This document shows, piece by piece, positions 26,360 through 33,612 of a DNA stretch of 64,000 nt. The notes under the pieces were generated by a model. It searched no databases. It saw nothing but the letters and a program-made list of their open reading frames with translations, and had not been told where the DNA came from. Every line of letters begins with the position of its first letter. Positions within the stretch are counted from its first letter, which is position 1. A program made the translations under genes and the position numbers. The DNA comes from Myroides odoratimimus (lineage in GTDB: Bacteria; Bacteroidota; Bacteroidia; Flavobacteriales; Flavobacteriaceae). The DNA lies in assembly GCF_030326305.1 (NCBI RefSeq), contig NZ_JACAKB010000002.1:291348-355347 (forward strand), read 5' to 3'.

Positions 26360-26440
26360 ATGTTTGTACTAAATTATACTTCTACATCATTCGCATCAGC
26401 AGGGATTGCTGGGGTGTGTCTTCGTGCTACTTTTATCTAA
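26360..26440 (+). CDS. Candidate 26-residue leader peptide ahead of rtcB-prfH
   Basis: An ATG at 26360 opens a 26-codon frame ending in TAA at 26440. The peptide is Ser/Thr-rich then Gly/Ala/Val-rich (SAGIAGVCLRATF). It is preceded by an A-rich stretch and a promoter-like sequence, and followed after 25 nt by a strong terminator, so the unit looks complete in itself. No family was recognised. It may be a regulatory leader for rtcB-prfH or an independent small protein. Segment 26418-26424 can pair with 26473-26479 in the terminator. Confidence 0.4.
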   Translation: MFVLNYTSTSFASAGIAGVCLRATFI

Positions 26441-26465
26441 AATATCTAAATTTTACATATAATAG

Positions 26466-26497
26466 AAAAGCCCGAAGATTGATTCGGGCTTTTTTTT
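26466..26497 (+). terminator. Terminator between the sORF and rtcB
   Basis: AAAAGCCCGAA and TTCGGGCTTTT form an 11-bp stem around GATTGA followed by a T run. It lies 124 nt upstream of rtcB on the same strand. Confidence 0.85.
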
Positions 26498-26530
26498 GTT
26501 TATTCCGGACCCTTAACGAGATTAACCCCG

Positions 26531-26609
26531 AATTGACTGATAGATGCTAAAGATCTTCAGTAAAAATCAAATCAGTCCTATTTATAAGGATTGAGCATTT
26601 AGTCAATTT
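26531..26609 (+). promoter_or_regulatory. Folded leader region just upstream of rtcB
   Basis: AATTGACT near the left end can pair with AGTCAATT near the right end (8 bp). The inner part can form either GACTGAT with ATCAGTC or TCAGTCC with GGATTGA; these share bases and are mutually exclusive. The repeats are seen directly; a regulatory role is inferred. Confidence 0.35.
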
Positions 26610-26621
26610 AAATTTTACATC

Positions 26622-28013
26622 ATGGGAAGGAAACTTTCTGGGAAAGACTTTATTAAAATAGGCTTTCCTCAAAATAATACCATAAACATCGCCTTAGGGC
26701 AAGTAAATAGATATAAGAAAAAAGAGAATAAAAACAGCATACTTGAAGAAGCTAAACTTGTACTACAGAATCCTGAATCTTTTATGGGAGATGGTATCTG
26801 GGGAAAAGTAGCAGAGAGTATGATCAAACAAGTAGAAGTCAAAAAACATCAACTCAATACCAATAGAGTTCCGTTCTCTATTTATGGAGAAGATGCTATT
26901 GACGAACAGACGAAGTATCAACTGTTCACTGCTTTAAAACTACCTGTAGCAGTACAGGGGGCACTAATGCCTGACGCACACTATGGATATGGTTTACCTA
27001 TAGGCGGGGTATTAGCTACTGATAACGCAGTTATCCCTTATGGAGTTGGAGTAGATATAGGCTGTCGCATGAGTATGTCAGTCTTTAATTTACCTGCTAA
27101 TTTCCTAAAAGGTAAAGACCATCAGTTACTAAACATTTTGTCAGAACACACTAAATTCGGTATGTATGACACACATAAAGTAAAAGCTGATCACGAGGTA
27201 TTCAGTAGAGATGAATTTAAGAATATCCCCTTTGTCAAAGGTTTATTAGACAAAGCCTATAAACAATTGGGAACATCAGGTCGTGGTAATCACTTTGTAG
27301 AGTTTGGCATCGTCAGATTGACAGAGACTAAACCTGAGTGGAAACTTGAGCCTGGAGAATATATTGCAGTTCTTTCACATAGCGGATCAAGAGGATTAGG
27401 GGCAAACATCGCTAAACATTATACATACTTAGCGACTAAACAATGTCCCCTACCAAGCAATGCTCAGCATTTAGCTTGGTTAGACCTCAACACACATGAT
27501 GGACAAGAGTATTGGTTAGCCATGAATCTTGCAGGAGATTACGCAAAAGCTTGCCACGATGATATACACCGTCGCATTGCTAAAGCATTAGGTAAGCAGA
27601 TAGCTTTCACCATAGAAAACCATCATAACTTCGCTTGGAAAGAAGTGATTAACAACAAAGAGTTAATTGTTCACCGCAAAGGGGCTACTCCTGCTGCAGA
27701 AGGACAATTGGGAATAATACCTGGATCTATGACTACTAATGGCTATATAGTCGAAGGTCTGGGAAATGCAGAGAGCCTAAATTCTGCCTCTCATGGAGCA
27801 GGACGCCTACACTCACGCGCGGCATGTAAACAGAAGTTTACCAAGAGTGAGATTAAAAAAGAACTTAGTTCTACTGGCGTACAGCTTATAGGAGGTAGTG
27901 TAGATGAAGCCCCAATGGCTTATAAAGACATCAACGCAGTAATGCAGGCTCAAAGCGAATTAGTAAAAGTATTGGGAAGCTTTACCCCAAAATTTGTAAG
28001 AATGGATACGTAA
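26622..28013 (+). CDS. rtcB: RNA-splicing ligase RtcB, PrfH-associated type
   Basis: RtcB joins 2',3'-cyclic-phosphate or 3'-phosphate RNA ends to 5'-OH ends with GTP and Mn. The 463-residue protein shows GVDIGCRMSM with the metal Cys near residue 147, GTSGRGNHFVEFG near 223, HSGSRGLG near 255, ENHHNFAW near 335 and ASHGAGRLHSR near 390. The direct link to prfH (2-nt gap) marks it as the RtcB2-type partner that, in studied bacteria, repairs 16S rRNA cut in the decoding centre. It is preceded by a structured leader and a small ORF with terminator. Confidence 0.93.
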   Translation: MGRKLSGKDFIKIGFPQNNTINIALGQVNRYKKKENKNSILEEAKLVLQNPESFMGDGIWGKVAESMIKQVEVKKHQLNTNRVPFSIYGEDAIDEQTKYQLFTALKLPVAVQGALMPDAHYGYGLPIGGVLATDNAVIPYGVGVDIGCRMSMSVFNLPANFLKGKDHQLLNILSEHTKFGMYDTHKVKADHEVFSRDEFKNIPFVKGLLDKAYKQLGTSGRGNHFVEFGIVRLTETKPEWKLEPGEYIAVLSHSGSRGLGANIAKHYTYLATKQCPLPSNAQHLAWLDLNTHDGQEYWLAMNLAGDYAKACHDDIHRRIAKALGKQIAFTIENHHNFAWKEVINNKELIVHRKGATPAAEGQLGIIPGSMTTNGYIVEGLGNAESLNSASHGAGRLHSRAACKQKFTKSEIKKELSSTGVQLIGGSVDEAPMAYKDINAVMQAQSELVKVLGSFTPKFVRMDT

Positions 28014-28015
28014 TT

Positions 28016-28636
28016 ATGGCAAAAGTTATTCAGATTACATCAGGTAGAGGTCCTCAAGAGTGTGATTTTGCCGTTAAGAAAATCGCACAACTTTTTATAG
28101 ACGACGCAGTCAAATCCAATATTAAAGTTGATCCAATACAGGATAATACCGACGCACATGGCGCGTCGGTCTTTATCCAAATCGTCGAAGCGTCTAAAGA
28201 AGTTGATACTTTTTTGAGAACTTGGTTGGGTACTGTACAGTGGATTTGTGAAAGTCCATTTAGACCTAAACACAAAAGAAAGAATTGGTACATTGGTATA
28301 TTTGAAAGTACTAAATCAAGTAATAACATAATTCTTGACACTGATATTCAATACCAAGCCGTACGCAGTTCAGGAGCTGGCGGACAGAATGTCAATAAAG
28401 TTAGCTCCGCTGTCAGAGCTACTCATACCCCTACAGGTATTACTGTACTGGCTATGGATAGTAGATCACAGCACCAAAATAAAAAATTGGCTACAGAAAG
28501 ACTTTTTGAGAAATTTCAAAAAATGGCATTAAATGAAATCAAACTAGAAGAAAAGAGTACGTGGCTAAACCAAACGAAAATAGAGAGAGGTAACCCTACT
28601 CGAACTTTCATTGGCATAAAATTTAGAGAAAAATAA
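28016..28636 (+). CDS. prfH: Peptide chain release factor homologue PrfH
   Basis: The 206-residue protein keeps the peptidyl-hydrolysis domain of release factors with SSGAGGQNVNKVSSAVR (GGQ at 122-124) but lacks the full codon-recognition domain of RF1/RF2. Known PrfH proteins release peptides from ribosomes damaged at the decoding centre so that RtcB can reseal the rRNA. It lies 2 nt after rtcB and ends at a strong terminator, giving a two-gene operon. Confidence 0.92.
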   Translation: MAKVIQITSGRGPQECDFAVKKIAQLFIDDAVKSNIKVDPIQDNTDAHGASVFIQIVEASKEVDTFLRTWLGTVQWICESPFRPKHKRKNWYIGIFESTKSSNNIILDTDIQYQAVRSSGAGGQNVNKVSSAVRATHTPTGITVLAMDSRSQHQNKKLATERLFEKFQKMALNEIKLEEKSTWLNQTKIERGNPTRTFIGIKFREK

Positions 28637-28641
28637 ATACT

Positions 28642-28675
28642 AAAAGGGCTATTCTAAACAGATAGCCCTTTTTTT
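28642..28675 (+). terminator. Terminator of rtcB-prfH
   Basis: AAAAGGGCTAT and ATAGCCCTTTT form an 11-bp stem followed by a T run, 5 nt after the prfH stop. Confidence 0.85.
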
Positions 28676-28693
28676 GTTAATCTATATCCCTAT

Positions 28694-28797
28694 GATAGCA
28701 TGTCGGTGGAATAATGAAGGGATAATGGTCGCATTAAAATAGCCTAAAACTATGCGACCACTATGCGATCACTATGCGACCGTTATGTGACCACTCC
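28694..28797. repeat. 11-bp-unit hairpin repeat, copy 2
   Basis: The right arm from 28749 has four tandem 11-bp units (ACTATGCGACC, ACTATGCGATC, ACTATGCGACC, GTTATGTGACC). The left arm holds degenerate reverse-complement units in the same 11-bp phase. The hairpin centre contains GGTCGCAT, an A-rich stretch with TAGCC, and ATGCGACC, shared with the copy at 54.3 kb. It lies between the converging prfH and clpS genes. Confidence 0.8.
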
Positions 28798-28820
28798 AAA
28801 AAAAGCTCAATAATGAGCAT

Positions 28821-28856
28821 AAAAAAACAGATTACCCCTTATTGTGATAATCTGTT
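28821..28856 (-). terminator. Terminator of prmA-clpS
   Basis: AACAGATTA and TAATCTGTT form a 9-bp stem followed on the minus strand by seven T. Confidence 0.7.
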
Positions 28857-28915
28857 CTTACTTTCTTTACGATCTTTTAGATACTATACCTCATTGCTTA
28901 GATAGCAAAGACAAT

Positions 28916-29191
28916 CTACACTATTTCTGCACTTAATCCGGCATCTAATAACTGTAAACACTGAGATTTAAGTTTCTTAAACTCTCCTGTCTTCACTGTG
29001 CATTTTCCTGTATAATGTACTAACATAGCACATTGCTCTGCTTGCTCAGATGTATGATCACATACACGAATAAGAGTGTCAATTACATGGTCAAATGTAT
29101 TAACATCATCATTGTATAGAACGATTTCACTATTTCCATTCAACAACTCTTCTACATTGACTTTTTCTTGAATCTGTTCCTGTGTACTCAT
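28916..29191 (-). CDS. clpS: ATP-dependent Clp protease adaptor ClpS
   Basis: ClpS delivers N-degron substrates to ClpAP. The 91-residue protein has the conserved VLYNDDVNTFDHVID segment at about 23-37, where the DD pair helps form the N-end binding pocket, and the HYTGKCTVKTGEF segment near 64. Length fits the family. It lies 21 nt downstream of prmA, a likely operon. Confidence 0.92.
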   Translation of the reverse strand: MSTQEQIQEKVNVEELLNGNSEIVLYNDDVNTFDHVIDTLIRVCDHTSEQAEQCAMLVHYTGKCTVKTGEFKKLKSQCLQLLDAGLSAEIV

Positions 29192-29212
29192 AATATATTA
29201 TAATAACGTTTT

Positions 29213-30046
29213 TTATGCTTTAATGAACTTCAAAGATACCCAATTATTTCTTTCAAAATTACTTTCAAAAACCAAACCAATTTTTTCTGCACAATTTTTT
29301 ATTGCTGTAATATCTTCTGTATAAAAACCACTAAAGTAAATTTCACCTCCTTTTTGTAAACTAGCTACATACTTATCCATATCATTCAATAAGATATTTC
29401 TATTGATATTAGCTAAGATAACATCATATTTTGGCTCCTTACTAATGATAGAAGCATCTCCTTCGAACACCTCTACATTAGTACACTTATTTCTCTCTGC
29501 ATTCTCTATAGAGTTAAGGTAACACCAGTTATCGATATCGATAGCATCTACGTGTTTAGCTCCGCGCATAGCAGCTAGTATCGCTAAGATAGCAGTACCA
29601 CACCCCATATCTAACACTACCTTATCCTGCATATCATTATTTAATATCTGACGAATCATCATAAAAGTTGTTTCATGATGTCCTGTACCGAAACTCATCT
29701 TTGGTTCTATAACGATATCATACTGAGCACTTGTCTTCTCGTGAAATGGTGCTCTTACATAACATATTCCATCTACATCGATTGGATCAAAGTTCTTTTC
29801 CCACTCCTCATTCCAGTTTACCTGAGCTATCTCCTCTTTTCTATAAGTAATAGTAAACTGTTCTGACTGTAAAATAAAAACATCTTCTAGAATATCCTCT
29901 GTCCACAAATCTTTTTGAACGTAAGCACTAACACCTGTTGCTGTCTCTTCAAAACTCTCAAATGCCTTCTCTCCTAACTCAGCAATTAGTATTTCTGTAC
30001 CAAGTTCTCTTGGTTCTACATTAAAATGATAACCTATATATACCAT
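29213..30046 (-). CDS. prmA: Ribosomal protein L11 methyltransferase
   Basis: PrmA trimethylates ribosomal protein L11. The 277-residue protein has an N-terminal substrate-recognition domain, the family motif MSFGTGHHETTFMM near residue 113, the SAM-binding VLDMGCGTAILAILAA near 136 and ILANINRNILL near 205. It shares the operon with clpS and is divergent from the porin gene; its -7 element TAGTTTTG (30127-30134) sits 4 nt from that of the porin. Confidence 0.94.
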   Translation of the reverse strand: MVYIGYHFNVEPRELGTEILIAELGEKAFESFEETATGVSAYVQKDLWTEDILEDVFILQSEQFTITYRKEEIAQVNWNEEWEKNFDPIDVDGICYVRAPFHEKTSAQYDIVIEPKMSFGTGHHETTFMMIRQILNNDMQDKVVLDMGCGTAILAILAAMRGAKHVDAIDIDNWCYLNSIENAERNKCTNVEVFEGDASIISKEPKYDVILANINRNILLNDMDKYVASLQKGGEIYFSGFYTEDITAIKNCAEKIGLVFESNFERNNWVSLKFIKA

Positions 30047-30126
30047 AATTTTTAATTAAATCCGTTTCCTTAACCTTTTGGTAACATTAATTTTACATTG
30101 AACTAACAACATAAGTATTTCAATTG

Positions 30127-30134
30127 CAAAACTA
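30127..30134 (-). promoter_or_regulatory. Promoter -7 element for prmA-clpS
   Basis: The minus strand reads TAGTTTTG, matching TAnnTTTG, 80 nt before the prmA start. It is back to back with the porin promoter. Confidence 0.45.
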
Positions 30135-30138
30135 ATGT

Positions 30139-30146
30139 TATTTTTG
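30139..30146 (+). promoter_or_regulatory. Promoter -7 element for the porin gene
   Basis: TATTTTTG matches TAnnTTTG, 21 nt before the porin ATG. Its upstream region overlaps the prmA promoter on the other strand. Confidence 0.5.
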
Positions 30147-30167
30147 CACAAATAAATACAACACACT

Positions 30168-31403
30168 ATGAAAAAGCTTTTACAATGTCTTTTTTTGCTT
30201 TGTCCAATGCTGATAATGGCACAGGACATTAAGCATGAAACCACTAGTAATGAATTAAAATTAGAACAACTACCATACTATAGTTATGGTAAAGGATTAG
30301 GGATGACTTCCGCAGATAGTATATTTCAGTTGAATATACGATTCAGAATGCAGAACAGATTAACCTTCAATGAGAACGATGGAGAGAAAAACACCTATGA
30401 AGGAGAAATCAGAAGATTACGTCTAAGATTTGATGGTTTCGTAGGTAGCCCTAAGTTCTTATATGTAATTCAGCTTTCATTCGCTCCTAAAGATTTAGGT
30501 ACAACCAAAGAAAATGAACCTATCAATATTATCCGTGATGCTGCCTTAACTTATCGTCCTAATGAAAACTGGAACTTTATCTTCGGACAGACTAAATTAC
30601 CAGGTAACAGACAGCGTATTAACTCATCAGGAGCTCTTCAGTTAACAGACCGTTCTATTAATAACGCTAAATTTAATATCGACCGTGACTTCGGTATCCA
30701 AGCTTATTATCTACACGAAAAGAAGAATGAGTTCGGATATAACATTAAGACTGCAGTATCAACAGGTAGAGGTCGTAACTTCTCAGGTAGCGAAAGCGAT
30801 AGTTATGCATTGACAGGTAGAGTAGAGTTATTCCCTTTAGGTAGCTTTTCTAAAAACGGAGCATTCTTTGAAGGTGATTTAGCCAGAGAAGCAACTCCTA
30901 AACTAATGTTGTCAGGTACCTTCCATCGCAATAATAATGCAATGAAATCACAAGGTCAAACAGGAAATAAGTTAGGAGAAGCTAAATCATTCAACTCATT
31001 AATGCTAGACGGTATCGTGAAGTATAATGGGTGGGCTGGTATGGTATCGTATATGAACAGAACCTTAGATGACGCCTTATCACTAAACAATCTTGAAGAC
31101 CCTACAGCTGGATATAACTACATCTTCGCTGGTCAAGGGATGGACTACCAGCTGAGTTATATATTCCCTAGCAATTATGAAATCATAGGACGAGTATCTA
31201 CTCAAACAATGAAAGATCAACTACACAAAAACACAGACTTTAATTTGCCGAATACAACTCAGTTCTCATTAGGAGCGAACAAATACCTTTGGGAGCACAC
31301 TTTTAAATTACAAGCTGAGTTAACGTATGATAAACAGAAGTTCTATCAAGGCCCTACAAAGAACAATTGGTATTTTAGACTACAGTTCGAAATAGGAATA
31401 TAA
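30168..31403 (+). CDS. Outer membrane porin, OprO/OprP (phosphate-selective) family
   Basis: The 411-residue protein has a signal peptide (cleavage after MLIMAQ) and alternating amphipathic strands ending in a terminal aromatic strand (WYFRLQFEIGI), the usual beta-barrel end. The motif INIIRDAALTYRPNENWNFIFGQTKLPGNRQ near residues 116-146 fits the porin O/P family. The family forms trimers that pass phosphate or polyphosphate, but substrate choice in Bacteroidota is uncertain. It is monocistronic, with no obvious Pho-type site recognised. Confidence 0.85.
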   Translation: MKKLLQCLFLLCPMLIMAQDIKHETTSNELKLEQLPYYSYGKGLGMTSADSIFQLNIRFRMQNRLTFNENDGEKNTYEGEIRRLRLRFDGFVGSPKFLYVIQLSFAPKDLGTTKENEPINIIRDAALTYRPNENWNFIFGQTKLPGNRQRINSSGALQLTDRSINNAKFNIDRDFGIQAYYLHEKKNEFGYNIKTAVSTGRGRNFSGSESDSYALTGRVELFPLGSFSKNGAFFEGDLAREATPKLMLSGTFHRNNNAMKSQGQTGNKLGEAKSFNSLMLDGIVKYNGWAGMVSYMNRTLDDALSLNNLEDPTAGYNYIFAGQGMDYQLSYIFPSNYEIIGRVSTQTMKDQLHKNTDFNLPNTTQFSLGANKYLWEHTFKLQAELTYDKQKFYQGPTKNNWYFRLQFEIGI

Positions 31404-31514
31404 TAAAAAAAATGTCAATAATTTATTATTATCAAAAATACACCCCCTAAATAATTAACTATTATTTAGTATTTTATCAAACCTACTATAACCAAACTTT
31501 AAGTTCTTATTGTT

Positions 31515-31522
31515 TACTTTTG
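31515..31522 (+). promoter_or_regulatory. Promoter -7 element for the lipoprotein at 31554
   Basis: TACTTTTG matches TAnnTTTG exactly, 31 nt before the ATG. Confidence 0.45.
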
Positions 31523-31553
31523 AAACATAATTCAAAGCTAAAATTAAATAAGT

Positions 31554-32033
31554 ATGAAAAAGATTATCGTTGTAGTAGGTTTTATTTTTGCTTTCATTTC
31601 TATGGGTTGTGGGAATAATAGTGCTACTGCAGGCAATGCTCCTGTAGATCAACCGAATTTATTGACTTCAATTACAGCAGAAGATAGAGAGTTTAGAATA
31701 ATCGAACAGAGTGAAATCAACACGCTGAACAAGACTATTATAGAACAAGAGCTAAACTCTATCGAGAAGATTATGCAAGAATATGCCCCTGAAGATATGG
31801 AGGCTGAAGGAAACTATACCTATATCATCACAAAGGCAACTACAACAGATCCTAATAAATTCACTCTTTCTTTATTAGAAGATGGTATAAATGATGATTC
31901 GTTAAAAGCACTGAAAGTAATCATGACTGTAGAAAAAAAGAAAGACACTTTTAGAGTACTAGGTATTAAAGAAAGTTACCAGTGCTGGAAAGACAGAGGT
32001 CACCAAGACTGGGGAGCCGATTACTGCTTATAA
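31554..32033 (+). CDS. Lipoprotein of unknown function
   Basis: The 159-residue protein has a lipoprotein signal with the lipobox FISMGC (Cys at residue 19). The mature part is acidic and ends with a Trp/Cys-rich tail (CWKDRGHQDWGADYCL). No known domain was recognised. It is a single gene with its own promoter element and shares a bidirectional terminator with the gene at 32114. Confidence 0.7.
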   Translation: MKKIIVVVGFIFAFISMGCGNNSATAGNAPVDQPNLLTSITAEDREFRIIEQSEINTLNKTIIEQELNSIEKIMQEYAPEDMEAEGNYTYIITKATTTDPNKFTLSLLEDGINDDSLKALKVIMTVEKKKDTFRVLGIKESYQCWKDRGHQDWGADYCL

Positions 32034-32067
32034 CATAAAGAGATACATTACCTCAATTAACTATAAT

Positions 32068-32101
32068 AAAAAAGTCATACTAATAAGTATGACTTTTTTT
32101 T
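32068..32101. terminator. Bidirectional terminator at 32.1 kb
   Basis: AAAAAGTCATACT and AGTATGACTTTTT form the stem around AATA, flanked by A and T runs, serving the converging genes on both sides. Confidence 0.88.
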
Positions 32102-32113
32102 GTATTATTTAGC

Positions 32114-32350
32114 TTATTCAGCTTGCTCTGCTTGAGGCTCATCTTCTTTTCTTCCAATATTCATATTTGGGAATTTTTGTTGAATAGATTTCAAAGCGAA
32201 CTCATTGATTTCATTCATTGCTTCTGGTGAAGGCAATTTCATTGTTTCTGCATTGTGCTTTAAAACTTCTTCTAATAAAATCTGTGTTCTTAATAATTGA
32301 AAATTTAAATCAATTATTTCTCCTGCTACATCAATGTCTCCTAATGTCAT
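32114..32350 (-). CDS. Small conserved hypothetical protein
   Basis: This 78-residue acidic protein is largely helical (IIDLNFQLLRTQILLEEVL, then PEAMNEINEFALKSIQQKF) and ends in a charged Glu/Gln-rich tail. No signal peptide or membrane segment is present. No family with a known role was recognised. It lies downstream of lysA on the same strand with an 83-nt gap. Confidence 0.6.
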   Translation of the reverse strand: MTLGDIDVAGEIIDLNFQLLRTQILLEEVLKHNAETMKLPSPEAMNEINEFALKSIQQKFPNMNIGRKEDEPQAEQAE

Positions 32351-32433
32351 TATTACTCTTTTTTAAATTTATAACTTTCTATTGTTCGAACTCAAATTTA
32401 ACAAACTATTCTTAATATGAAACTATTTTAATG

Positions 32434-33600
32434 TTATTCTTTGAAAAAATATTCTAACTCTTGTCTCAAGTTATAACGCGATGACATCACCTCTCCGTAA
32501 GCTCCTGCAGAACGTATAGCGATTAGATCTCCTCTTTTTAATTTTGGAAGTAAAACATCTTTGCCAAAACAGTCACTACTCTCACAGATCGGCCCTACTA
32601 CATCATATTTCACTTCTGTTTCGTTAGTCACCTCATCTGTATATTTATCAGATAGCAATTCTACCTTGTGATATGCTTGGTATAAGGCTGGTCTTAATAG
32701 CTCTGTCATACCTGCATCTAGAATAGCAAAGTTCTTCTTCAGTCCTTCTTTTATATATAGCACTCTACTAATCAGAGTTCCACTATTAGCAATGATAGAA
32801 CGCCCTAGTTCAAAGTGAATTTGTTGGTGTGGTCTCACGTCTAAAAACTCGTGGAACAAATAGAAGAAATTAGAGAAGTTAACAATAGCTTCTTCATCAG
32901 GTTCACTGTAATTAATTCCTAATCCTCCTCCTAAGTTTAACACAGGTACATCATGTCCTCTCTCATAGAACCAAGTATTCCACTCATTTACTTTTAGACA
33001 TAGACGTTTAAACACATTTAGGTCTGTGATCTGTGATCCCACGTGAAAGTGCAATCCTATTAATTCTAAATATTCATTCTTATTGATGATCTCGATACAG
33101 TTCGTTAACTCGTGCATCATGATCCCAAACTTATTCTCATCTAATCCCGTAGTGATATAGTGATGCGTCTTTGCATCGACATTAGGGTTTATACGCAAGG
33201 CTATACGCCCTTTTAGCTGATGCTTAGTAGCCAAATCACCTATCACTTGTAGCTCTTGTACAGACTCTACATTAAACGACATAATCTGATTCTCTAACCC
33301 TATCAGTATCTCTCTATCGGTCTTCCCTACTCCTGCGAATACGATATCTGAAGGAGCAAAGCCTTCTGCTATAGAGCGCTCTATCTCTAGTCCACTCACA
33401 CAGTCCGCCCCAAAACCATGAGCACTAATCTCTCTTAAGATACGAGGATTATTATTAGCCTTTATAGCATAGTGAATATGATAACCAAAACGATCTGCTG
33501 CACTCTTCGCAACAGATAGTGTTTCTCTTAAAAGTGGTAAATCGTAGTAATATAAAGGAGTCTCTACTCCTTCTAATTCTTGTATTATCTCTCTTGTCAT
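32434..33600 (-). CDS. lysA: Diaminopimelate decarboxylase
   Basis: LysA decarboxylates meso-diaminopimelate to lysine with PLP. The 388-residue protein has the PLP lysine in YAIKANNNPRIL near residue 47, GLHFHVGSQITD near 187, the Gly-rich NLGGGLGINY near 220 and the CESSDCFGKD substrate motif near 338. Length is normal. It follows aspartokinase by 12 nt, so both are probably under the leader at 35.0-35.17 kb. Confidence 0.95.
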   Translation of the reverse strand: MTREIIQELEGVETPLYYYDLPLLRETLSVAKSAADRFGYHIHYAIKANNNPRILREISAHGFGADCVSGLEIERSIAEGFAPSDIVFAGVGKTDREILIGLENQIMSFNVESVQELQVIGDLATKHQLKGRIALRINPNVDAKTHHYITTGLDENKFGIMMHELTNCIEIINKNEYLELIGLHFHVGSQITDLNVFKRLCLKVNEWNTWFYERGHDVPVLNLGGGLGINYSEPDEEAIVNFSNFFYLFHEFLDVRPHQQIHFELGRSIIANSGTLISRVLYIKEGLKKNFAILDAGMTELLRPALYQAYHKVELLSDKYTDEVTNETEVKYDVVGPICESSDCFGKDVLLPKLKRGDLIAIRSAGAYGEVMSSRYNLRQELEYFFKE

Positions 33601-33612
33601 CCTATTCCTTGT

